Positions 8,881-17,075 of a stretch of 64,000 nt of DNA are shown here, piece after piece. The stretch lies in NCBI RefSeq assembly GCF_023218175.1, contig NZ_JALPTH010000005.1, positions 1 through 64,000 on the forward strand. Direction: 5' to 3'. Both the position numbers and the translations under genes were made by a program. The notes under the pieces were generated by a model. That model was not told where the DNA came from and made no database searches. It saw only the letters and a list, made by a program, of their open reading frames with translations. Each line of letters begins with the position of its first letter. The first letter of the stretch is position 1. Source of the stretch: Streptomyces lichenis. GTDB taxonomy: Bacteria > Actinomycetota > Actinomycetes > Streptomycetales > Streptomycetaceae.

Positions 8881-9600
8881 ATGGCGATCCGGGCGGTCCT
8901 GTGGGACATCGACGACACGATCTTCGACTACGCGAGCGCCGACCGCGCGGGAATGCTCCACCATCTGCGCGCCGAGGGCCTGAGCGGCGGATACGGATCC
9001 GTCGACCAGGCCCTCACCCGCTGGAAGGAGCTGACGCTTCTCCACTGGCGGCGCTTCGAGGCGGGTGGGATCTCCTTCGAGGACCAGCGCCGGGACCGGG
9101 TACGGGACTTCACCGGCACCGCCCTCACCGACCCCGAGGCCGACGACTGGTTCGCCCGCTACCTCACCCACTACGAGGCCGCCTGGGAGCTGTTCCCGGA
9201 CACCCTGCCCGTACTGGAGCTGCTCGCCGCCGACTACCGGCACGCGGTGCTCTCCAACTCCTCGGCCCGCAACCAGGAGCGCAAGCTGCGGATACTCGGG
9301 GTGCGCGACCGGTTCGAGGCGCTGCTGTGCGCCGCCGAACTGGGCGTCGCCAAGCCCGCCCCGGAGGCCTTCCACGCCGCCTGCGACGCCCTGCGGCTGC
9401 CCCCGGCGGACGTCGCGTACGTCGGCGACCAGCCGGACATCGACGCCCGCGGCGCCGTCGAGGCGGGACTGACCGGGATCTGGCTCGACCGGGCCGGCGC
9501 GGGCGGCCGGCCGGAGCTGAAACGGATCACCGGGCTCGACCAGCTCCCCGCGCTGCTGCGGCCCGATACCCGTTTTGGAGCCCCGGACTCCATCGGGTAA
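8881..9600 (+). CDS. HAD-superfamily hydrolase
   Basis: A 239-residue HAD hydrolase with all four motifs: I, DIDDT with nucleophile Asp9 and acid Asp11; II, LSNSS; III, the lysine in KPAPEAF; and IV, VGDQPDID. A helical cap lies between motifs I and II (about residues 15-95), as in subfamily IA phosphatases and dehalogenases. The substrate is not predictable. It follows the DUF4241 gene by 30 bases and may share its transcript. Its TAA stop (9598-9600) is also the start of the -10 box of the downstream tRNA promoter. Confidence 0.92.
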   Translation: MAIRAVLWDIDDTIFDYASADRAGMLHHLRAEGLSGGYGSVDQALTRWKELTLLHWRRFEAGGISFEDQRRDRVRDFTGTALTDPEADDWFARYLTHYEAAWELFPDTLPVLELLAADYRHAVLSNSSARNQERKLRILGVRDRFEALLCAAELGVAKPAPEAFHAACDALRLPPADVAYVGDQPDIDARGAVEAGLTGIWLDRAGAGGRPELKRITGLDQLPALLRPDTRFGAPDSIG

Positions 9601-9603
9601 TGT
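9575..9603 (+). promoter_or_regulatory. Promoter of the tRNA cluster
   Basis: TTGGAG (9575-9580) and TAATGT (9598-9603) are separated by 17 bases, a good vegetative-type promoter. It overlaps the end of the HAD hydrolase gene, whose stop codon lies in the -10 box, and lies 85 bases ahead of the first tRNA. Confidence 0.65.
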
Positions 9604-9688
9604 TCTTTCTGCGCCGAGGGGAGCGGGACGGAAGTCCGGAGCCCGGAGGCGTAACCCGAACGAAGCCCCACAGGGGATCTTGTTCTGG

Positions 9689-9760
9689 TGGCCTATGGTG
9701 TAATTGGCAGCACGACTGATTCTGGTTCAGTTAGTCTTGGTTCGAGTCCAGGTAGGCCAG
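9689..9760 (+). tRNA. tRNA-Gln (CTG)
   Basis: A 72-base cloverleaf. The acceptor stem TGGCCTA pairs with TAGGCCA, the anticodon arm ACTGA-TTCTGGT-TCAGT carries CTG, and the T arm holds GGTTCGAGTCC. No CCA is encoded. It is the first of five tRNAs in the cluster. Confidence 0.95.
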
Positions 9761-9781
9761 CTCGCAGAGCTCATCTGCAAA

Positions 9782-9854
9782 GCCCCCGTTGTGTAGCGGC
9801 CTAGCACGCTGCCCTCTCAAGGCAGTAGCGCCGGTTCGAATCCGGTCGGGGGTA
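9782..9854 (+). tRNA. tRNA-Glu (CTC), variant anticodon stem
   Basis: A 73-base tRNA-Glu with acceptor stem GCCCCCG/CGGGGGT, anticodon CTC in loop CTCTCAA and T arm GGTTCGAATCC. Its anticodon stem is CTGCC/GGCAG, while the other two copies have CCGCC/GGCGG, a compensated base-pair change. CCA is not encoded. Confidence 0.95.
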
Positions 9855-9938
9855 CAGATCCATCCCGCAGGTCACCAGGGTCGCACCCGGTGAACAAGCG
9901 GTGACATCACCCGGCGAGAGCCGGGTGGGATCGCCAGG

Positions 9939-10011
9939 GCCCCCGTTGTGTAGCGGCCTAGCACGCCGCCCTCTCAAGGCGGTAGCGCCGGTTCGAATCC
10001 GGTCGGGGGTA
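9939..10011 (+). tRNA. tRNA-Glu (CTC)
   Basis: A 73-base tRNA-Glu, identical in the body to the copy at 10166. The anticodon loop is CTCTCAA with anticodon CTC. It is followed by an encoded CCA (10012-10014). Confidence 0.96.
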
Positions 10012-10032
10012 CCAACTGGTCTGAGTCACCAG

Positions 10033-10104
10033 TGGCCTATGGTGTAATTGGCAGCACGACTGATTCTGGTTCAGTTAGTCTTGGTTCGAGTCCAGGTAGG
10101 CCAG
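10033..10104 (+). tRNA. tRNA-Gln (CTG), second copy
   Basis: Identical over its whole length to the tRNA-Gln at 9689, with anticodon CTG. It lies 21 bases after the second tRNA-Glu. Confidence 0.95.
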
Positions 10105-10165
10105 CGCAGTACAGCAGTACCCAGCAGGACAGGGATCGCGGTTCACCCCGCGTGACATATGGCTA

Positions 10166-10238
10166 GCCCCCGTTGTGTAGCGGCCTAGCACGCCGCCCTC
10201 TCAAGGCGGTAGCGCCGGTTCGAATCCGGTCGGGGGTA
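10166..10238 (+). tRNA. tRNA-Glu (CTC), third copy
   Basis: Same body as the copy at 9939. It is the last tRNA of the cluster and is followed by encoded CCA (10239-10241) and a terminator hairpin at 10251. Confidence 0.96.
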
Positions 10239-10250
10239 CCAGCAGGACAG

Positions 10251-10280
10251 AAGGGGCCTTCCCATCCGGGAGGGCCCCTT
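10251..10280 (+). terminator. Terminator of the tRNA cluster
   Basis: A 13-base stem (AAGGGGCCTTCCC with GGGAGGGCCCCTT, one wobble pair) around a 4-base loop, 12 bases after the last tRNA. Confidence 0.75.
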
Positions 10281-10346
10281 CCGCATGTCCGCTCACCCTT
10301 GTCCGTCACCTGTGTCCGCTTCCCTCGGTCCGCCGCACACCGGGGC

Positions 10347-10595
10347 TCACACCGTGATCGGCACCGGGTGCACCTCGTCCGCCGGGTGGCCGGTCCGCTC
10401 GTGGACCCGCTGCACCGCGTCCGCCGAGGGGCCCTCCGAGAGGCAGTAGACCGTCCCGGTGTCCGGGTCCGCCCACGCCCGCTTGAAGTGCACGCCCTCC
10501 TCGCCCTCGATCGCGAGGTCGGCCCGGTGCGCCTCCATCAGCTGATCGCTGGTGATCCCCTTCATCCCCCGGTGTACGTCCATGAACTCCGTCAT
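10347..10595 (-). CDS. DUF4242 (SCO4226-type nickel-binding) family protein
   Basis: An 82-residue protein, MTEFMDVHRGMKGITSDQLMEAHRADLAIEGEEG followed by FKRAWADPDTGTVYCLSEGPSADAVQRVHERTGHPADEVHPV. This matches DUF4242, a ferredoxin-like dimeric fold; the S. coelicolor SCO4226 member binds nickel. The C-terminal RVHERTGH-A-EVHPV and the central Cys are the conserved features here. The start at 10595 is supported by GGAGG about 10 bases upstream. It sits between the tRNA cluster and ndgR, apparently with its own transcript. Metal binding is inferred from the family only. Confidence 0.85.
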   Translation of the reverse strand: MTEFMDVHRGMKGITSDQLMEAHRADLAIEGEEGVHFKRAWADPDTGTVYCLSEGPSADAVQRVHERTGHPADEVHPVPITV

Positions 10596-10729
10596 CGCCT
10601 CTGCACCTCCAGGGCTCGGCAGCCACTCCCTTCCATGGTGCACCCGGGGCCCGGCCCGAACACCTCCGGCCGGGCCCCCGCGGCGTCGCCAGGGGCCCGG
10701 CCGGAGAGGGCAGGGGCGGGGGAGTGGGC

Positions 10730-11446
10730 TCAGCCGGAGCGGCGCAGGGCGTCGCTGAGCCGGGCGGCCGCGTCGATGACCGCCTGGGCGTGCATCCGGC
10801 CCGGGTGGCGGGTCAGCCGCTCGATCGGCCCGGAGACCGACACCGCGGCGACCACGCGGTTGGAGGGCCCGCGCACCGGGGCGGAGACCGAGGCCACCCC
10901 CGGCTCGCGCTCGCCCAGCGACTGCGCCCAGCCCCGGCGCCGTACGCCGGACAGCGCCGTCGCCGTGAAACGGGCGCCCTGGAGGCCGCGGTGCAGCCGC
11001 TCCGGCTCCTCCCAGGCCATCAGGATCTGCGCCGAGGAGCCGGCCTTCATGGTCAGCGTGGAGCCGACCGGCACGGTGTCCCGCAGTCCGGACAGCCGCT
11101 CCGCCGCCGCCACGCATATGCGCATGTCGCCCTGGCGCCGGTAGAGCTGCGCGCTCTCCCCGGTCACATCGCGCAGGTGGGTGAGCACCGGTCCGGCCGT
11201 GGCCAGCAGGCGGTCCTCACCGGCCGCGGCGGCGAGCTCCGCCAGCCGCGGGCCGAGGATGAACCGGCCCTGCATGTCCCTCGCCACCATCCGGTGGTGT
11301 TCCAGTGCCACGGCCAGGCGATGGGCCGTGGGTCGTGCGAGCCCGGTCGCCGCGACCAGCCCGGCGAGGGTGGCCGGACCGGACTCCAGGGCGCTCAGTA
11401 CCAGAGCTGCCTTGTCGAGAACGCCGACGCCGCTAGAGTTGTCCAT
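10730..11446 (-). CDS. ndgR: IclR-family transcriptional regulator NdgR
   Basis: A 238-residue IclR regulator with an N-terminal winged helix (about residues 8-62; ATLAGLVAATGLARPTAHRLAVAL is the HTH) and a C-terminal effector domain ending IDAAARLSDALRRS. It is divergent from leuC-leuD, the arrangement of NdgR in Streptomyces, AreB and LtbR, which control leucine biosynthesis and branched-chain or nitrogen-dependent amino acid metabolism. A likely promoter (TTGCGT, 17 bases, GAGTAT, read on the minus strand) places the -10 box about 6 bases before the ATG, so the mRNA may be leaderless. A perfect inverted repeat overlaps the -35 box, suggesting autoregulation. Effector specificity cannot be read. 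Confidence 0.93.
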   Translation of the reverse strand: MDNSSGVGVLDKAALVLSALESGPATLAGLVAATGLARPTAHRLAVALEHHRMVARDMQGRFILGPRLAELAAAAGEDRLLATAGPVLTHLRDVTGESAQLYRRQGDMRICVAAAERLSGLRDTVPVGSTLTMKAGSSAQILMAWEEPERLHRGLQGARFTATALSGVRRRGWAQSLGEREPGVASVSAPVRGPSNRVVAAVSVSGPIERLTRHPGRMHAQAVIDAAARLSDALRRSG

Positions 11447-11452
11447 GCAACG

Positions 11453-11503
11453 ATACTCTCGTCTCACTCTGTGAAACGCAAGTTCAATTTTCCCGAGAAC
11501 TTG
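11453..11503. promoter_or_regulatory. ndgR promoter and candidate NdgR operator in the ndgR-leuC intergenic region
   Basis: On the minus strand, -35 TTGCGT (11481-11476) and -10 GAGTAT (11458-11453) are 17 bases apart. A perfect 7-base inverted repeat, CAAGTTC (11479-11485) and GAACTTG (11497-11503) with an 11-base spacer, overlaps the -35 box. A second hairpin with GCGGACC/GGTCCGC arms lies at 11524-11542 on the leuC side. NdgR family members bind between these genes; this repeat is the most regular candidate site. Confidence 0.6.
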
Positions 11504-11660
11504 CCAGGCTGTAGGGGCGGCCCGCGGACCAATCGGGTCCGCAGCCGGCGTCCGCCAGGTGAGAAGCGCGCACGAGACGCGCGCGGTCACCCAGGGGAGC
11601 GGACGCGGCCCCCGTATCTCTGAGAAGTGCCGGCGCGACCTGCCGGCCGGAGGGAAAGCG

Positions 11661-13091
<1,431 letters not shown>

Positions 13092-13097
13092 ACCGCC

Positions 13098-13691
13098 ATG
13101 GAAGCCTTCACCACCCACACCGGCCGGGCCGTCCCGCTGCGCCGCAGCAACGTGGACACCGACCAGATCATCCCCGCGCACTGGCTGAAGAAGGTCACCC
13201 GCGACGGGTTCGAGGACGGGCTGTTCGAGGCCTGGCGCAAGGACCCGGAGTTCGTCCTCAACCGCCCCGAGCGCCAGGGCGCCACCGTGCTGGTCGCCGG
13301 CCCCGACTTCGGCACCGGCTCCTCCCGCGAGCACGCCGTCTGGGCGCTGCAGAACTTCGGCTTCAAGACGGTCGTCTCCTCCCGCTTCGCCGATATCTTC
13401 CGCGGCAACTCGCTGAAGAACGGCCTGCTCACGGTGGTGCTGGAGCAGAAGACGGTGGACGCGCTCTGGGAGCTGACCGAGGCCGACCCGACGGTCGAGG
13501 TGACCGTCGACCTCCAGCGGCGCGAGGTGCGCGCCCCGGGCGTCACCGCCCCCTTCGAGCTGGACGAGAACTCCCGCTGGCGGCTGCTGAACGGGCTGGA
13601 CGACATCAGCATCACCCTGCGCGAGGAGGAGCACATCGCCGCGTACGAGGTGTCCCGGCCGTCCCACAAGCCCCGCACTCTCCAGGGCTGA
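13098..13691 (+). CDS. leuD: 3-isopropylmalate dehydratase, small subunit
   Basis: A 197-residue swivelling domain partner of LeuC. Conserved stretches are [19 protein letters not shown], the substrate-specificity loop [27 protein letters not shown] and DDISITL near the end. Length and order match the family. The spacing of 6 bases after leuC indicates one operon under the divergent ndgR-leuC control region. A strong hairpin at 13721 follows the stop. Confidence 0.97.
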   Translation: MEAFTTHTGRAVPLRRSNVDTDQIIPAHWLKKVTRDGFEDGLFEAWRKDPEFVLNRPERQGATVLVAGPDFGTGSSREHAVWALQNFGFKTVVSSRFADIFRGNSLKNGLLTVVLEQKTVDALWELTEADPTVEVTVDLQRREVRAPGVTAPFELDENSRWRLLNGLDDISITLREEEHIAAYEVSRPSHKPRTLQG

Positions 13692-13720
13692 GCCCCCCGG
13701 GCCCCGCGCCCCGCACCCTC

Positions 13721-13753
13721 GATGCCCCCGGCCGACCCCCGGCCGGGGGCATC
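13721..13753 (+). terminator. Terminator after leuD
   Basis: A perfect 13-base stem (13721-13733 with 13741-13753, arm GATGCCCCCGGCC) around a 7-base loop, 30 bases after leuD. Confidence 0.75.
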
Positions 13754-14071
13754 GGCGTGTCCGCCACCCTCCCGTACGGCGGGGCCAACTCCGCTCTCCG
13801 TGCGGGGGGCGGTGGCCTGAAACCGACCCTGCGGGGTAGCGGAACAGCCGGAGAGAGCCATCCGGCTGACCCTCGCCCGGAGATTTCCACCAAGGTGCCG
13901 GACCCCGGATCCGGCCCCGCCGCCAGACGTCAACTGCGTTCTGTTGAAAGGTAGTTGGAGGATGTTGAGGGGGCCGCACGGGGGTGGTGCGACCGGTCCC
14001 TACGGCCGGACGCAGCACGGTAGTTGCCCCCTAAGCGGGCGACAACTCGCCCCAGATGGCACAATCGGTGC
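13754..14071. other. Intergenic stretch, leuD to the small gene at 14072
   Basis: No credible gene is seen. The segment becomes AT-richer near 13930-13960 (TTCTGTTGAAAGGTAGTTGG) and carries an imperfect AGTTG/CAACT inverted repeat around 14022-14047, just ahead of a probable leaderless gene. It probably holds that gene's promoter; ACAATC lies shortly before its ATG. Confidence 0.4.
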
Positions 14072-14299
14072 ATGGAACGCGACAGCCAACTCCAGCTCTA
14101 TCAGGCCGTCGCAGCCCGACTGAAAGAAGCGCACACCCGAGTGCGCGAACTGCAAGTCCCGGAGGGCGTGAGGATGGCGCTGTCCCGGAAGCTGCTGACC
14201 ATCACGGCTGCGGCGAAGCACGATCTCGCAGGCGCTGCAAGGCGGCTGGACCGGTTGATGAAGGACCTGGACGAGGGTCGATTCCCCGAAGGGGACTGA
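14072..14299 (+). CDS. Small conserved helical protein of unknown function
   Basis: A 75-residue, charged, predominantly helical protein: MERDSQLQLYQAVAARL, a central RVRELQVPEGVRMALSRKLL segment and a basic-acidic tail ending LMKDLDEGRFPEGD. No cysteines, membrane segments or known motifs are seen. The ATG at 14072 lacks a ribosome site, while ACAATC a few bases upstream resembles a -10 element, so translation may be leaderless. A gene of this size in this position, between leuD and hupS, is conserved in Streptomyces as I remember it. I assign no function; a nucleoid or regulatory role is only a guess from the neighbourhood. Confidence 0.8.
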   Translation: MERDSQLQLYQAVAARLKEAHTRVRELQVPEGVRMALSRKLLTITAAAKHDLAGAARRLDRLMKDLDEGRFPEGD

Positions 14300-14364
14300 C
14301 ATCCGATTTCCGTGACGGACGACCGACTCCGTTGCGGCACTAGGGTGATTAGCCCGTTTCGTGT

Positions 14365-14393
14365 TTGATTTGCGGTATATATCTGCCTAACGT
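14365..14393 (+). promoter_or_regulatory. hupS promoter
   Basis: TTGATT (14365-14370) and TAACGT (14388-14393) are 17 bases apart in an unusually AT-rich stretch that includes TATATAT in the spacer. This leaves a leader of about 45 bases before the GTG of hupS. Confidence 0.55.
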
Positions 14394-14443
14394 GCGAAAA
14401 GCTTGAACACTTTCGTTCCGGCAATGTCTCCGAAGGGGAAGAC

Positions 14444-15106
14444 GTGAACAAGGCGCAGCTCGTAGAAGCGATTGCCGACAAGATGGGTGGCCGCCAGCAG
14501 GCCGCCGACGCCGTCGACGCGGTGCTGGACGCCATCGTCCGTGCCGTGGTCGCCGGTGACCGGGTCTCCGTCACCGGCTTCGGCTCTTTCGAGAAGGTCG
14601 ACCGCCCGGCCCGCTACGCCCGCAACCCGCAGACGGGCGAGCGCGTCCGGGTCAAGAAGACCTCCGTTCCGCGCTTCCGTGCCGGTCAGGGCTTCAAGGA
14701 CCTGGTGAGCGGCTCCAAGAAGCTCCCCAAGGGTGGCGAGGTCTCGGTGAAGAAGGCCCCCAAGGGCAGCCTCTCCGGCCCGCCCCCCACCATCGCCAAG
14801 GCCGCCGGCAAGAAGGCCGCCGCCAAGAAGACCTCGGCCGCCGCGGCCAAGAAGACCGCCGCCAAGAAGGCCACTCCGGCCAAGAAGACGACGGCCACCG
14901 CCAAGAAGACCACGGCGAAGAAGACCACCGGGGCCGCGGCCGCCGCCAAGAAGACCGGCGCGGCCAAGACCACGACGGCGAAGAAGACCTCCGCCGCCGC
15001 CAAGAAGACCGCCCCGGCGAAGAAGACCACCGCCAAGAAGGCCCCGGCCAAGAAGACCACGGCGCGCAAGACCACCGCCGCGAAGAAGGCCACCAGCAGC
15101 AAGTAG
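14444..15106 (+). CDS. hupS: HU-family nucleoid protein with lysine-rich tail
   Basis: A 220-residue two-part DNA-binding protein. Residues 1-92 are a standard HU domain (MNKAQLVEAIADKM, VTGFGSFEKVDRPAR and ARNPQTGERV with the DNA-intercalating arm). Residues 93-220 are a low-complexity Lys/Ala/Thr/Pro tail built from repeats such as AKKTTA and KKAPAKK, resembling eukaryotic histone H1 and mycobacterial Hlp/HupB. In Streptomyces, HupS is the spore-nucleoid-associated member. It starts at GTG 14444 with GGGGAAGAC upstream. It has its own promoter and a strong terminator at 15181. Confidence 0.96.
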   Translation: MNKAQLVEAIADKMGGRQQAADAVDAVLDAIVRAVVAGDRVSVTGFGSFEKVDRPARYARNPQTGERVRVKKTSVPRFRAGQGFKDLVSGSKKLPKGGEVSVKKAPKGSLSGPPPTIAKAAGKKAAAKKTSAAAAKKTAAKKATPAKKTTATAKKTTAKKTTGAAAAAKKTGAAKTTTAKKTSAAAKKTAPAKKTTAKKAPAKKTTARKTTAAKKATSSK

Positions 15107-15180
15107 GCCGCCGGCGCGCACGCTTCCCCGCCCCGCGGGGGCGGAGCTCCGCCGCACGCCGTACCGGATCGAAAGTCGCA

Positions 15181-15222
15181 CCGCCGGGCCGGGCCCTCCG
15201 CGAGGAAGGCCCGGCCCGGCGG
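15181..15222 (+). terminator. Terminator after hupS
   Basis: A perfect 15-base stem (15181-15195 with 15208-15222, arm CCGCCGGGCCGGGCC) around a 12-base loop. It also lies at the 3' end of the converging minus-strand gene. Confidence 0.8.
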
Positions 15223-15252
15223 GCTGTCGTGCGCTCTGGCGCGGGGGCGCGG

Positions 15253-15456
15253 CTAGAAGGTCTGCAGGGTGACGAGGGTGATCCGCCGCGCCTCGCCCTC
15301 GCCCTCCGTCTCGATCCGCACCCGCTGCCCGGGCCGCAGCAGCCGCAGCCCGCCCGCGTCGAACGCCGAGGCGGGGAAGTCCACCGGGGTGCCGTCGTCG
15401 AGCAGCACACTGCCGCTGCGGGTGCCGGGATCGTAGGTGTACGCGGTGGCCTGCAT
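15253..15456 (-). CDS. Small cold-shock/OB-fold-like protein
   Basis: A 67-residue protein: MQATAYTYDPGTRSGSVLLDDG, then TPVDFPASAFDAGGLRLLRPGQRVRIETEGEGEARRITLVTLQTF. The order of a short strand, G-S-V-x-L-x-D-D-G, F, then LRPGQRV matches the five-stranded cold-shock/OB pattern, but the aromatic RNP motifs of true Csp proteins are degenerate, so nucleic-acid binding is uncertain. It converges on hupS with the terminator hairpin between them and lies downstream of cofC on the same strand, separated by 28 bases. The family is inferred from pattern only. Confidence 0.75.
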   Translation of the reverse strand: MQATAYTYDPGTRSGSVLLDDGTPVDFPASAFDAGGLRLLRPGQRVRIETEGEGEARRITLVTLQTF

Positions 15457-15484
15457 GCCCCAAAGCCTAGCCGCCGCCGACGGT

Positions 15485-16192
15485 TCAGCCCCGGTCGCGT
15501 ACCGGTTCGCGGGCGGCCCAGAGGGCGCTGGTGCGGGGGCCGGTGCCGAGTTCCACGGCCGCGCGCAGGTCGTCGGGGGTGTCCACGTCCTGCCGTACCG
15601 AGGCGACGTCCGGCAGCAGGATTTCCACCGCGCCCGACACCGAATGGCGGTGCCGCGAGGGGCCGCCGAAAGCGGGGTCCAATTCGACTCCGGGCGCCGC
15701 CGACAGCAAAGTCGTACCGATTTCCGCCGCGTCGCAGAGAAAAGCGCGCGGGAATTCCCCGGCCACCGCCAGCACCCGCGCCAGCTCCGCGGGCCGCAGC
15801 GCCGGCAGGTCCGCGTTGAGGGCCGCCACCGGGGCCCCGGGCCGCACCGCCCGGGCCGCCCCCGCCCCGTACGCCAGCGCCGCGTTCAGCCCGGCGGCCG
15901 GGGCGTCCGGCACCACCCGGGCGCCCAGGGCGGTCAGGGCGAGCGCCGCCGTACGGTCGTCCGTGACGACGAACACATCCCGTACCGCCGCACTGGCCAG
16001 CGCCGCGGCCACGGTGTCCTCGGCGAACGCCAGCGCCAGCCGGCGCCGCAGCAGCGGGCCGGCGGCACCGCTCAGCCTGCTCTTGGCCCGTACAAGGGGT
16101 TTCAGCGGAACGACCAGCGACCAGGCGCCGGTCGGATCGGGGTTCGTGGCGGGCTCTCCTTCCTCAGGGCGCGCCGTGCGCACCGCGCCCAT
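15485..16192 (-). CDS. cofC: 2-phospho-L-lactate (or phosphoenolpyruvate) guanylyltransferase, coenzyme F420 biosynthesis
   Basis: A 235-residue nucleotidyltransferase-fold enzyme that activates 2-phospholactate or PEP with GTP for coenzyme F420 synthesis. The N-terminus has WSLVVPLKPLVRAKSRLSGAAG, the KPL-KSRL pattern of CofC/FbiD. Later come VTDD, a LNADLPALRPAEL motif that binds the nucleotide, and a C-terminal DVDTPDDLRAAV typical of the family. The ATG at 16192 is the best start, though there is no clear ribosome site. It is divergent from the acyltransferase gene, with about 130 bases between. The other F420 genes are not in this window. Confidence 0.92.
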   Translation of the reverse strand: MGAVRTARPEEGEPATNPDPTGAWSLVVPLKPLVRAKSRLSGAAGPLLRRRLALAFAEDTVAAALASAAVRDVFVVTDDRTAALALTALGARVVPDAPAAGLNAALAYGAGAARAVRPGAPVAALNADLPALRPAELARVLAVAGEFPRAFLCDAAEIGTTLLSAAPGVELDPAFGGPSRHRHSVSGAVEILLPDVASVRQDVDTPDDLRAAVELGTGPRTSALWAAREPVRDRG

Positions 16193-16322
16193 TGTGGCCC
16201 GGCCCCGGGACCGTCCGGCCGTCCGGTGTCCGAGGCGGGGCGTACCGTGTCCTCGACAGACCAGGGGCCCGGGGCCACACTTGATCCCCGGTCGAGCCAA
16301 GTCCCTTAAGGAAGGTGTGCGC

Positions 16323-17075
16323 GTGTCCCGCCGCAGAATCGGCTTCTGGTACCGCCTGGCGGCGGTCATCGCAAAACCGCCGCTGGTGGTTCTGTTCAAG
16401 CGGGACTGGCAGGGAACGGAGCACATTCCCGCCGAGGGCGGTTTCATCACCGCCGTCAACCACAACTCCTATCTCGACCCGCTGTCGTACGCGCACTACC
16501 AGTACAACACCGGACGGGTGCCGCGCTTCCTGGCCAAGGCCGCGCTGTTCCGCGGCTCGTTCGTCGGCGCGATCCTGCGCGGCACCGGCCAGATCCCCGT
16601 CTACCGGGAGACCACCGACGCCCTGAACGCCTTCCGGGCCGCCGTCGCCGCCATCGAGCGCGGCGAGTGCGTCGCCTTCTACCCCGAGGGCACCCTCACC
16701 CGGGACCCGGAGATGTGGCCGATGGCCGGCAAGACCGGCGCCGCCCGGGTCGCCCTGATGACGCGGGTGCCCGTCATCCCGGTCGCCCAGTGGGGCGCCA
16801 ACCTGGCGATGCCGCCGTACGCCAAGGAGAACAGGCTCAACCTGCTGCCGCGCAAGACGCTGATCGTGCGCGCCGGACCGCCCGTGGACCTGGACCGCTT
16901 CTACGACAAGGAGCCCACCGGCGAGGTGCTGCGCGAGGCGACCGAGGCCATCATGGTCGCGATCACCGCGCTGCTGGAGGAGGTGCGCGGCGAGCAGGCG
17001 CCGCCCGAACCGTACGACCACCGCAAGGCCCGTCTCGCGCAGCGGCGCCGGGCGGCAGGGGAGGAAGTCACGTGA
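16323..17075 (+). CDS. PlsC-like 1-acylglycerol-3-phosphate acyltransferase
   Basis: A 250-residue LPLAT-family acyltransferase. The catalytic NHxxxxD motif is NHNSYLD (about residues 42-48), block II is GQIPVYRE, and block III is VAFYPEGTLTRDP. An N-terminal hydrophobic stretch (WYRLAAVIAKPPLVVLF) could anchor it to the membrane, and the C-terminus is basic. It probably converts lysophosphatidate to phosphatidate. The GTG at 16323 (VSRRRIGFWY) has AGGAAGG 7 bases upstream. The stop overlaps the gpsA start, which supplies sn-glycerol-3-phosphate for the same pathway. A general lysophospholipid acyltransferase is the alternative. Confidence 0.92.
   Translation: MSRRRIGFWYRLAAVIAKPPLVVLFKRDWQGTEHIPAEGGFITAVNHNSYLDPLSYAHYQYNTGRVPRFLAKAALFRGSFVGAILRGTGQIPVYRETTDALNAFRAAVAAIERGECVAFYPEGTLTRDPEMWPMAGKTGAARVALMTRVPVIPVAQWGANLAMPPYAKENRLNLLPRKTLIVRAGPPVDLDRFYDKEPTGEVLREATEAIMVAITALLEEVRGEQAPPEPYDHRKARLAQRRRAAGEEVT

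Noticed and set aside
13612..13893. Small minus-strand frames after leuD
   Set aside because: They lie over the leuD 3' end and terminator and have no ribosome site or recognisable product.
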